Assembly: GCA_021018995.1 (NCBI GenBank)
Contig: CM037589.1
Location: 62,592,568-62,656,567 of the forward strand
Reading direction: 5' to 3'
DNA length: 64,000 bases
Source: Chloranthus sessilifolius
Lineage: Eukaryota; Streptophyta; Magnoliopsida; Chloranthales; Chloranthaceae
Positions 43,601 through 51,833 of the stretch are shown piece after piece. A program made the translations under genes and the position numbers. Within the stretch, counting starts at the first letter, position 1. The number at the start of each line of letters is the position of its first letter. Under the pieces are notes generated by a model. It had not been told where the DNA came from. It saw nothing but the letters and a program-made list of their open reading frames with translations, and ran no database searches.

Positions 43601-45218
43601 AACAGGATTTTATTGATGAGGGGTGAACTCAAGCCGCATGTTTTTAGCATTAAATAGTGCATCATTCATTTAGCGTTGATCACTAGTATTTTCAAGTTTG
43701 TGGATGGTAATGTCTCCGAAGACAGGGTTTTAGCATCTCTGCCAAAGTGCTCTCATGCAGTGTTACTATTTCCAGACGGAACTACCTTGTAACCACTGCT
43801 TCTTGGATTACTAAAATAAAGTTTTATTGGATGCCCTCCCGGGGTCCTAGTCACTTTGGAGGGTTGATTAGAAAACACAAGGTTAGTATTTATTAAAGTA
43901 TGCCAGCCCTATTGGTTGGGCTGACCCCATGGAGGTGGATGCTTAGAGGCTTCTCAAGGGCTTGAAAGCACGTAGATCATTGTCCATAGAATTGGACATC
44001 ATCGAAGGGATCATTCTGCAAATATGATTTAGATGCACTCATGGTATCTTGCTGAAGCTAAGTTTCTTGAAGGTTTGAAAGCACTTAGATAGTTGGTCCA
44101 CACTCCGCAGAATTGGCCATCATCGAGGGAAACTTTGCGAATGTAATTAGATGGGCTGTTATGAATTTCTTAACACCGACGGTTTCTTGCTGATATCTTT
44201 GATAACAACGAAAACTTATGCACATTAGGGGATAGTCTTTTAATCACGTCTTGAGGGAGGGGGAGAAGTGACTTGCATCCTGAGATGGGAGGTTTTCTTC
44301 CTTGTGCCTGTCCGTAATTTATAGTGCTGCAATTTTGGCTGACTTAGGCCATACTGTGTTGGTGTATGTACGGCCATAATTTATTTCTTTACTTTGTCTT
44401 CTATAATTTTTGAGAGAATTTATTACTTTCTTCTAGAGGGCATTTGTGGTAGTTCCTTGATAATACTATTACTTGAAGATGCTTATTAGTAATTAAGTCA
44501 TCTTGTATCACATTTTCGTACTGCTTAAATTAAATCTCAATCTGTAGGAATATAATGCAATGCTTTCGGACTTTGGGCTTGCAAAAGAGGGGCCGATGGG
44601 AGGCCAGACGCATGTTTCCACGCGAGTTGTGGGTACTTATGGTTATGCAGCTCCGGAGTATGTAATGACCGGTAAGTCTATAATAAACCAATATAATATG
44701 GTAAGTCTATAATGAACCACTATAATATAGTGGACCCTCCTGTGTACCAGGATCCTCCATTTAATAAAAGACTCATTCTCCCATGCATACACGTCGCACA
44801 GATGCTAACATGCTTATTATGGATGTATGCATCGACACTTTAGGGCTCATATACTCAGCATACTTGACAGTTGATGCCTTGGACGTGAATAACAGGTTTC
44901 CATGTGCAATTTACATAGATTGGGTTGAGTCATGCATAAAGAATAATTTTCAGCCCCTAACCAATGTGAATTTTGCTCACTATGGATGAAAGCCCAAACA
45001 CATTGTAAATTGTGGAAAGAATAATACACACTTATCCCGATAGATTCTCTCAAATCACCAATGGTTATAGAATTAGTAGGGTGTCACCAGCATCTTAAGA
45101 TTATCAAGCTTCTGAAAAAACTGTTTAGTCCCACAATTCTCTCAAGAACAGACTTCCACAATTGTCAGGGTAGCCCCTGGAAACATGTGAAAATCAACTT
45201 TTGACAAGATTCCTCTCT

Positions 45219-45270
<52 letters not shown>

Positions 45271-45373
45271 GGTAATGATCACCTGACTCAAGCTGGTGAC
45301 CGTCAGATCACGCCGCAGTGAACGTTTGACTGCAATCTGGCGATCACCCTCTCGTGTCAAGTGATCGTTACCC

Positions 45374-45404
<31 letters not shown>

Positions 45405-45730
45405 GTGGAGACCTTGCATTAGCAATGTAGGGTTCCACACCGCAGTTGATCCATTTGGGTGCCACGGCAACATGCACAATATTGATCAAGCCACTCCCAA
45501 AAAAATATATTTGAAAAACATCTTACCCACCGTTCAAATAGTGGTCAAAGTTGGAAAAAAATTAATGCACTCAGTTTGTCGGGCGTCACCCAGTATTTGA
45601 CCTTATTTATTTATTTAGACCACTTGTCATGTGACCCATTACTCCAGAAAAGGTGCCCTTTTGGAGATCTTGCCAAGTGGCACGTAATCTCACAGAGGTG
45701 CAGTGTTCCAACACTGCATCTCTAATGCAG

Positions 45731-45827
<97 letters not shown>

Positions 45828-46565
45828 CACATGTAGAAGCCAAATTCTTATTCCTGTTTGATTTTCTTCTTTTGAGTTCTGCGTATAAAGATGATAAGTA
45901 GTTTTTTTAGCTAATCCAATTAGTTCATGTAATCAGGTCATCTAACAGCTCGAAGCGATGTCTATGGTTTTGGGGTTGTGCTTCTTGAGTTGCTCATTGG
46001 AAGGAGAGCAACGGACAAGAATAGGCCGATCCGAGAGCACAACCTAGTTGACTGGGCACGCCCTCTCTTGAACCATAACAGGAAGTTGCTGAGGATCTTA
46101 GATCCAAGAATGGAAGGTCAATACTTGGTCAAAACTGTCCAAAAGGCTGCCAACTTAGCCTACCAATGCCTCAGCCATAATCCCAAAGGAAGGCCTACCA
46201 TGAACCAGGTGGTTGAGATGTTGGAAACTTTTCAAGCCCGTGCTGATAACCAGGATGACATTCTGTTCCAGTGCGGAGGCAGTTCTGTGACTCTTTATGA
46301 GGTTCCCAAAAGCCTGGCAGATAATTCTGTAGAGGGAAAGAAACACCCCACAAAAAGTGGGGGCACTAGAGAACTTGAAATGCATGCCCAGATAAGTAAA
46401 CCAGAAAACAGCACAAGTAAAAGGGAACTTCCTCCCCCTCCCTTCAAGTGTGATGTTCATATTTCTTTGCCAGATTTTGATCCCCATAAAGCAGCAAAGT
46501 TTTATTCCAGAAGAAATAAAAGTGGGCTACCATCTATGGATGGAATTGATCTGTATAAGTGTTGA
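32446..46565 (+). CDS. PBL17: Receptor-like cytoplasmic kinase VII, PBL17-like (six exons)
   Basis: Exons: about 32446-32600 (3' limit unresolved), 33045-33362, 35230-35365, 40089-40225, 44548-44671, 45937-46565. Exons 2-6 join in frame with GT-AG sites. The N-terminus MGNCLACAP is a classic myristoylation plus palmitoylation signal, so plasma-membrane attachment is expected. Kinase motifs: [11 protein letters not shown] and VAVKEL (exon 2), [20 protein letters not shown] (exon 3), [13 protein letters not shown] (exon 4), LSDFGLA and the [20 protein letters not shown] activation segment (exon 5), [19 protein letters not shown] (exon 6). All catalytic residues are present. RLCK-VII/PBL kinases act downstream of pattern-recognition receptors in immune signalling; the specific role of PBL17 is less defined. 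The closest remembered relative is Arabidopsis PBL17 (At2g07180), by the [16 protein letters not shown] region. Confidence 0.9.
32673..32890. repeat. 46-bp minisatellite, about 5 units
   Basis: The core AATGGTGGTGCTGGTAGTAG followed by CCTCCTCCCACCCAATACCC repeats with successive starts 46 bp apart (AATG at about 32677, 32723, 32769, 32815, 32861). Units are 90-100% alike. It lies in the first intron or 5' region of the PBL17-like gene. The length is not a multiple of three and the units are not separated by unique spacers, so it is neither coding nor CRISPR. Confidence 0.95.
33045..33362 (+). CDS. PBL17: PBL17-like kinase, exon 2
   Basis: 106 codons after acceptor TATGCAG, to donor CTG|GTGCTT. 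It contains the pre-kinase segment ([14 protein letters not shown]), [13 protein letters not shown], the Gly-rich loop and the catalytic Lys of VAVKEL. Confidence 0.9.
33363..35229 (+). other. PBL17-like intron 2
   Basis: 1.87 kb, AT-rich. No repeat with readable ends and no coding signal. The acceptor is CTTTTGCAG. Confidence 0.8.
35230..35365 (+). CDS. PBL17: PBL17-like kinase, exon 3
   Basis: Reads [20 protein letters not shown] and on to [15 protein letters not shown], ending in phase 1 before donor GTAAGTAT. It carries helix C Glu, the hinge and the start of the C-lobe. Confidence 0.95.
36311..36490. repeat. Degenerate minisatellite, ATTCTGGATTC units
   Basis: Units of about 18-20 bp alternate GATTCTGGATTCCAAACA and GATTCTGGATTCTGGACA with changes, roughly nine times. 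Noncoding. Confidence 0.75.
36638..37053. mobile_element. hAT-like non-autonomous element, CGATACG family
   Basis: Exact 8-bp target duplication ATCTCAAC (36630-36637, 37054-37061). The ends are CATGGGTCAAAA and, from the right, CAAGGGTCAAAA. About twenty CGATAC/GTATCG motifs, some as CGATACGTATCG palindromes, fill the 416 bp. No ORF of its own: those called here are repeat artefacts. It is the most repeat-dense member of the family in this window. Confidence 0.85.
37062..37733 (-). mobile_element. Probable gypsy LTR piece
   Basis: On the minus strand it starts TGTAACGACCGAAATTTTC (37733 downward), a common plant gypsy LTR beginning, and continues AT-rich with repeated GGTTTCCTATTTAAGATCTA-like phrases (37318 and 37360). 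The other end is not found, and the hAT-like MITE may lie inside it. No internal domains. Confidence 0.4.
38026..38939 (+). mobile_element. Solo LTR, related to the gag-only elements
   Basis: 914 bp, TGACGGGGATG...TTGCGTCA, with exact 5-bp target duplication ATATG (38021-38025, 38940-38944) and no internal region, so it arose by LTR-LTR recombination. TATATAA lies at about 38323-38329 in the context CCTCCTATATAAGGTC. Upstream of it (38155-38225) lie diverged TCGATTGAAC-type half-palindromes. Orientation is sense to the PBL17-like gene. Confidence 0.9.
39481..39606. repeat. 63-bp direct tandem duplication
   Basis: TGAACTGCACTTTCATCTGA at 39481 recurs at 39544 with a handful of differences. 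Intronic and noncoding. Confidence 0.9.
40089..40225 (+). CDS. PBL17: PBL17-like kinase, exon 4
   Basis: After acceptor GTTCACAG it reads [20 protein letters not shown], then [20 protein letters not shown] and ILLDT. It contains the catalytic Asp of IYRD. Phe after the RD is common in this subfamily. Donor GTTTGT. Confidence 0.95.
40637..40701 (+). repeat. (GT)n followed by G-rich repeats
   Basis: A GT run (40637-40667) continues into GGGTGGGGAGGGGGAGGGGG and further G-tracts to about 40701. The second part satisfies the four-run G-quadruplex pattern on the coding strand. Confidence 0.9.
41514..41704. mobile_element. hAT-like non-autonomous element
   Basis: The ends are CAGGGTTCAAAATTTTAGCCG and, from the right, CAAGGATCAAAATATCGG. 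Flanking octamers GTTGAGTG (41506-41513) and ATTGAGTG (41705-41712) match at 7 of 8 positions. The 191-bp interior carries GATAATTCAAATTATCGG and CGAAATTTCGATC palindromes. It is a short relative of the CGATACG family. Confidence 0.7.
42252..43306 (+). mobile_element. Solo LTR with TCGATCGATCGA array
   Basis: 1055 bp, TGACGGGGACG...CTGCGTCA, exact 5-bp target duplication ACTTT (42247-42251, 43307-43311). About eight GATCGATC-type palindromes lie at 42384-42595. TATATAA lies at 42710-42716 (ACTCCTATATAAGGTC). It shares its start, promoter context and GGTTTGGTGCGAAGCC block with the LTR at 38026-38939. Orientation is sense to the PBL17-like gene. Confidence 0.9.
44548..44671 (+). CDS. PBL17: PBL17-like kinase, exon 5
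   Basis: Reads [20 protein letters not shown], then the [20 protein letters not shown] activation segment. The donor GTAAGT splits the Gly of MTGH, which is restored by exon 6. Confidence 0.95.
45222..45270. repeat. (TA)n(GA)n microsatellite
   Basis: TA run (about 45222-45254) then GA run to 45270, bordering the MITE at 45271. Confidence 0.9.
45271..45374. mobile_element. Micron-like fold-back MITE between TA tracts
   Basis: The ends are GGGTAATGATCACCTGACTC and, from the right, GGGTAACGATCACTTGACAC. The 104-bp element folds on itself and is flanked by TA repeats on both sides (45222-45254, 45375-45401). Ends resemble those of the larger element at 8049-8571. Confidence 0.7.
45401..45735. 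mobile_element. Fold-back MITE between TA tracts
   Basis: The left block CCTTGCATTAGCAATGTAGG (45413) and the right block, reverse complemented, CCCTGCATTAGAGATGCAGT pair imperfectly. The interior TTGGGTGCCACGGCAACATG is shared with the elements at 6035-6496 and near 8800. TA runs flank both sides. Confidence 0.6.
45734..45820. repeat. (TA)n microsatellite
   Basis: A nearly pure TA run of about 80 bp, 120 bp upstream of the exon 6 acceptor. Confidence 0.95.
45937..46565 (+). CDS. PBL17: PBL17-like kinase, exon 6 (last)
   Basis: Begins [20 protein letters not shown], covers the rest of the C-lobe ([36 protein letters not shown]) and a tail of about 105 residues rich in Ser, Lys and Pro. The tail ends MDGIDLYKC and its [19 protein letters not shown] segment is not recognised. 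Stop at 46563-46565. Confidence 0.95.
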
Positions 46566-46670
46566 CATGTAGTTCTTTGCAATCAATTGGTTCTTTTCCA
46601 TGTTTTTTTGTTCTTTTTTTCCTTCTTTGATGGTATAAATTTTCAAAATATAGTCCAAATTTTATATTCA

Positions 46671-46828
46671 GGGAGCCATTACTTGCACACAATTTTAAAC
46701 ATCAAATCCTGTAATTGCACACAATTGCAAAGTGTATGATGACCATTTTAAAAAATAATAATAATAAATAGATTTTTATTTTTAAATGTGAGCAAGGACA
46801 GACATTGGATTTGCAAGTAATGGCTCCC
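46671..46828. mobile_element. Small fold-back MITE in the PBL17-like 3' flank
   Basis: The ends are GGGAGCCATTACTTGCACAC and, from the right, GGGAGCCATTACTTGCAAAT. They are near-identical inverted repeats related to the ends of the MULE MITE at 15442-15846. The 158 bp lie about 105 bp after the stop codon and so may be within the 3' UTR. No exact target duplication. Confidence 0.65.
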
Positions 46829-48540
46829 AGACAGTAATGGAGTTGCAACCAGCAACAGTTACTACTTGTGCTATAATATGAGGAAACAGAGTTGCTGTAT
46901 CTCACTAAAGAGGGATGGCTCTTCAAAGTTTTGTAGTTCCATGCTTCTTCTGCAAATGTATATCCATTAGAGGTTTGAAAAATGTAGTAATAGTTTAAGC
47001 ATGTCATAAAGGACCCATCCCACTAGATTTGCAATGAGCCTATATTACCAGAGGCATAGCAGAACATAGTGACATAATCACCAAGTCGGCGTTTGGCAAT
47101 AATTAGGCAAGGTTAAACTTCAGAAAAATCCAGCAAAATTTGGCAAGTAAAGGGAAAAATCGAAGAGACAAAAAAAATAAGTTTAAAAAGTATTAAAAAA
47201 TAAAAAAAAAACATGATTTCTTTAAAAAATCATGAGTTATTTGCATTTATTCACGAACTTTTAAAAACACGAATTTCTGAAAATTTTGGGATGATACAGA
47301 CCCATACGGCTTGTATTGTCCAGTACACCGTTGCATCACACGATATGAAAACAGTCTGATATTTAAGCCTTCATGAGTGGGTAAGCTGTGATCAAGGCTT
47401 TGATCTCAAACATTCCAAGCCTACCTAAGGAAACAAGGCTTTTAGCCATAAAATGGTAAGCTTCCATTGTGCATTTGCAGATGATGATTTGACTTTTAAA
47501 CTATGGATTGATGGGTCTTTGTATAAGTAACTTGAGCTTTTTCCCATTTCACTCATTCAGGGCCATATTTGCGATTCTTTAACTTCTTCCGGTTTTACTC
47601 CGATGTTTGCCAGGACTTTTGATAATAATACCAGAATCTACCTACTAAACTTTTTATCCCACTAACTAATCTTCTATATCATTACAAGGTGAAAATTTTG
47701 GAGACAGGAAAAAATAAATGCACAACATCAATCATTTTAGCATGGAATATTGAAAACAATAATAATAATAATTCTGATGTACTTCATCAGTCAGCTCAGA
47801 GGAATATCATTTCATTCTTACAACTCTCAGATTGAAACATATTGCAGGTATCATCATAGCAGTTGTAAAGCGGCGACATTTCTACTTGGCATCTGTCCCC
47901 CTACATCTCATGTTCCTGTTTCCCCGGTTTTACTGGATTAGGATCATTTTCCTATAAAACAAGAAAATACAGTTTTTTGCATTAGGGGCCTCAAACTTTT
48001 GTAGCCAACTCCATAAAACACAAATTTTTCATTAAGCAGGTCAAGTACTTTTTTTCTTTTTCGTTAGCCAGGTCTCATAGGTCTATACCAAACTAATTTC
48101 TTTCTGGTGTGGGTTTCATAGACTCTATGGTCATTTCAAGTGACTTAAAATTCAGAGCTATTAATCTCAACTGTATGCATAAAAATTAATACATGGATAT
48201 GAATTGCTGTGTAGCAAATATCACAAATCCAAGGACCACATTAGATTTTCCTCTCCCCTGCATTTATGCTTATGCATAATTTCACATTACAGTCTTTATA
48301 AGATATATTTTCGAGGGACCACAATCTTACACAACCACACCCATGTGAATCTGGCACTTGAAAGCATGTATCATTAACTCCCCTCCACCCTGAGTTAGAA
48401 AACATAAAATATACCCAAAGATCAATAGAGAGACCTACTAAAGAATTTGAGTAAGAGGAGAAAATCAAGAAAATAAGAGGTAAGAGTTAAATAGTTATTA
48501 TTCATCATAGCCAAAAAACCAAGGCATAGGGCTGCCACAT
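46829..48540. other. Intergenic, nothing recognised
   Basis: AT-rich. The stretch 47060-47370 contains CGATATG/GATACAG phrases that may be a worn hAT-type relic, without readable ends. No coding signal. Confidence 0.4.
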
Positions 48541-49745
48541 CATCATCATATCACGTGCCTTTTTTCTTCTTTGGATCAATAAAGCAAGCGATACATATAA
48601 TAGGAAAGAAAGATACAATCCGAGAAGCTAAAGCACGATGACACAAAAAGGCAATAGTCCAAACTACACCCCCCCCCCCCCCCCCGAAAAAAGGAAGCCT
48701 AGAAACCAGGAGCACACAGGCAAAAAGTAGACCAGCCAAGATGATCCCACCTAGGCCCAACTGAAAGATAAGAAGCATTTGAATCCCAAGAGGCCATCAG
48801 CTCCCCACAAGTCATTGGGAAAACCACAAAACCCCAAAGGTTTTAAGGGCCACTTTCTAGATTTCCCTAGCAACATAGCAATGAATAAACAAGTGATTGG
48901 CCGATTCCTCCTCTTGGAGACATATCACACATATATTTCGCATTCTTTCCCTCTTCTAACCAATTGATCCACCATAAGAATCCTACTCAAAGCCAAACTT
49001 CATCTGAAGAATTGAACTCTAGGTGGAGCATAGGCTTTCGACACATTCACCTAGTTATTAACAATCCACACATTCACCCAATAATATAACAACAGGTGTT
49101 GTCTCACCAAAAACCAATAGAAAGACATTGTCAAGAAGTGACCTTTCGGCTCTAGAATCCAAATCCGAGCATCCACCTTATTCCGGTTAGGCTGACACCC
49201 TCCGATAAGGTCAAGGATTTCAACAAACATAATCACTTGCTCGTGCAACAGGTTTTCGCAAATCCAGATATCCCGAAATAATATTACCTCCCACAGTTCA
49301 TACATGTCTACTATATGCTTTCTTTGAATTGATGCAAGATTGTAAATGATACTGAATCTACTAGTCACCCACCCAAACAATCTCCCAAAAGTAAATGTGA
49401 TCACCAGCCCCCGATTCGTGCAAAATAAAAGGTTAAACTCCTTTTTAACCAAACGGATCCCTCTCCACTAAACTGATCCTCTCCTCCTGAAATGGATACT
49501 CTAACCATTGCTAGTGTTTCCATATTTGTTAATGAGAAACCCAGAGCATATCCCTTTTATTCCTCACCCTCCAGAGCCATTTCCCTAATAGAGCTTTGTT
49601 CATTTAACAGAGACGTCAAATACCAAGACCTCCTTCCTCCAAAAAACTGGCAGACATCCCAATTTACCAGATTATGTTTCCCCCTTCCAGCCTTCTTTCC
49701 CAAAGGAAATTTCTCTCAATTTGCTCAGGCTTTTCCATAACCGCC
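48541..49745 (-). mobile_element. L1-type LINE, 5'-truncated 3' fragment
   Basis: On the minus strand the C-terminal zinc-finger-like region of a LINE polymerase protein is readable at 49051-49452 (DARIWILEPKGHFLTMSFYW). Further LINE-like residues continue upstream to about 49745 and downstream to about 48780. A homopolymer C/G tract (48668-48685) interrupts the 3' part. Frame breaks are frequent. The 5' truncation is the usual result of incomplete reverse transcription. Confidence 0.7.
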
Positions 49746-49761
49746 ATTGTTGTGTTGGGAC

Positions 49762-49960
49762 CAAGGTTCAAAATATCGGTTTTTCCAGTACGTATCAGTC
49801 AGCTCCAAAACCAATATATATTGGACGATGCATTGATATGTATTGGCCAATACAAGCCAATAAATATGGGTCAATACTTTCAATGAATCGACACGGTTGC
49901 CCAAAAACTCGCTACGTATCAGACGATATGTATCGGTTCCTAATGATATTTTGAAGCATG
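49762..49960. mobile_element. hAT-like non-autonomous element, CGATACG family
   Basis: Exact 8-bp target duplication GTTGGGAC (49754-49761, 49961-49968). The ends are CAAGGTTCAAAATATCGG and, from the right, CATGCTTCAAAATATCATT. The 199-bp interior has ACGTATCAG and CGATATGTATCGG motifs. It sits next to the truncated LINE. Confidence 0.85.
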
Positions 49961-49969
49961 GTTGGGACT

Positions 49970-50640
49970 CTATCAAGGCAAGGGGAGATGGTGATATAAA
50001 CATGGATCTTTTGGGTATTTATGGGCAGGTTGGACATCTATGTCATGGATGCTCCAACTTGATGGGAGTGCTTGAGGCAATATATTTTGTATGAATTTAT
50101 ATATGTTTAAATGTGGAGTGTTAGGAGTAATAATGGTGTGTGCTAAGTTAGTGTTAGGAGTATTGTTTGTTTTAGTCTCACCTTGTGTAGATATGAGATA
50201 TGTTAGTGGTTGCTTTTCTAATATAAGAAGCTCTTCCCATGTAACTTAAATCATCTTGAATAGCAACAATGTAGTCCTTAATGGGTCCATTTCTCTCTTC
50301 CCTCCCCTTCTTCTCCATCTCTCTTTCTATAATAAACCCTAATTATGGTATGCTTCTCTTTAGTTAGTTTATCATATTATGTGTTTTTAGTTTTCTCCAT
50401 ATTTCTTCTAACGTACTCATTCCTAATTTTATCCTTTCTTTTTACTCCACTCATTCATCCTAACAAACATCTCATTCCCATTCATCTTCTTGTCAGTTTT
50501 GGCTACAACATTTTACACCCTATAGTATGGCGGATCTTACCACTACCTTAGAAAAATGTCCCTTCAATCGAAGTGAAACTCTTGGATTGCATAATACCCT
50601 ACTCTCTTATCTTCATTTCATCCAACAAAAACCAATCAAA

Positions 50641-50728
<88 letters not shown>

Positions 50729-51600
50729 TTCCATGTCACCTCTCTCCCTTAATCATTTCTTCCTCCTTTTGCATCATATTCGTTTTTTCTCTCTCTTCTC
50801 TTTCCTTTTCTCATCTTGCTGTCGTCTTCACTTCATTTTCTCCTCTCTTTTCCTTTGCGTCCAAAAGCATGATTGCATACTTGCATCGCAAAAGGAATAC
50901 AAAGATATTGAGAAGCTGAAATGCCCAAATGATTCAAATGAGGAAATGTAAGAAAGGCGACAAAAACTTAGAAGTAAAATGCTATTCAACATAGAAGAAA
51001 GGTTCAAACGAAATTGTTGCTCAAAGTTGAAAATCTGAACAGTCTGGATATGAGAACAATAATTACTGAAGTTTGAGTGACCCTATCATATTTAGAATTG
51101 CAATTTGATCTTGTAATTTTCTTCAACAAAATCCATGCATTACAAAACCAAATCTCTACTTATTGATTTCTTTCAGTAAAAGTAATAAAAGAGATGAATT
51201 ATCTCAAAACTTTTGGGTTTTCTAATTTCAACTCAGCCATTTTTTTCTCCTTGCTTTAGACAACATTTTATTATGGTAGAAAGTTTGGACATGTTTAATT
51301 AAAAATCTTCTTTTCCAATTTGCTTTGTACGTATGCACAGATGCATGTAGATTCTGGTCACTTTTTTTAGATATTATTTAGTCTTAAAGGAAACTAATCT
51401 TTAACGTTTTAACTTTTCAATAATTTGGTAATCCATTCCCCATCCCCCACCCCCTCTTTTTCCTATTTTGTTATCTTTTTGTACGAAAGCTAAATTTTTA
51501 CTTCCAGATTTGTTTTTCCCACAATCATTATTATGGTCCCCATTATGTAGAGAATATTACATTTTGCCATTCCCTGAATCTGAAAGATTCTACACATTTC
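49970..51600. other. Intergenic between LINE/hAT cluster and the TOR1-like 3' end
   Basis: No gene is supported. A CT-rich stretch lies at 50290-50340 and a TA microsatellite at 50643-50724, followed by a CT/T-rich tract to about 50850. The ORF at 50527-50919 is mostly an Ile-Tyr product of the TA run and is rejected. Confidence 0.5.
50643..50724. repeat. (TA)n microsatellite
   Basis: An uninterrupted TA run of about 80 bp. Confidence 0.95.
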
Positions 51601-51626
51601 GTTCAGGAGCTGAGAAACAAAGATAA

Positions 51627-51833
51627 TTAGCATATACAGAGGTTTGAGTAACTACAAGTGGCCTCACCCCAGACTTGGCGCAACTTCAGTGCAAGCTGTC
51701 TAACTGATCTCCTGTCTGCTGGATCAGAGAAATTCATGGCTGCCGCTTCCTGTATTGATCTTAAGAACTCCTTCCTTCCTTTCGCAGACTGGAGAAGGTG
51801 AAATGGTTCAAAAGCAGTGCTTAGGTCCACCAC
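51627..51833 (-). CDS. TOR1L: TOR1-like, last exon
   Basis: VVDLSTAFEPFHLLQSAKGR to VWGEATCSYSNLCIC and stop, after acceptor ATATAG. The end of the C-terminal helical domain; the last ten residues look lineage-specific. Confidence 0.9.
   Translation of the reverse strand: MVDLSTAFEPFHLLQSAKGRKEFLRSIQEAAAMNFSDPADRRSVRQLALKLRQVWGEATCSYSNLCIC

Larger units (their letters stand above)
40226..44547 (+). other. PBL17-like intron 4
   Basis: 4.3 kb. Contains a GT/G-rich tract (40637-40701), a hAT-like MITE (41514-41704) and a solo LTR (42252-43306). At 43430-43700 two diverged copies of an ATTGAT(T/G)AGGGGTGA(G/A)CTCAAG block lie about 150 bp apart. No coding signal. Confidence 0.8.
44672..45936 (+). 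other. PBL17-like intron 5
   Basis: 1.27 kb with three TA microsatellites that frame two fold-back MITEs (45271-45374 and 45401-45735). The ORFs rich in Ile-Tyr here are products of the TA repeats and are not genes. Confidence 0.85.

Noticed and set aside
45607-45901. Ile-Tyr-rich ORFs on both strands here and at 45142-45489, 50527-50919 and 31124-31363
   Set aside because: They are translations of TA microsatellites; no conserved protein content.
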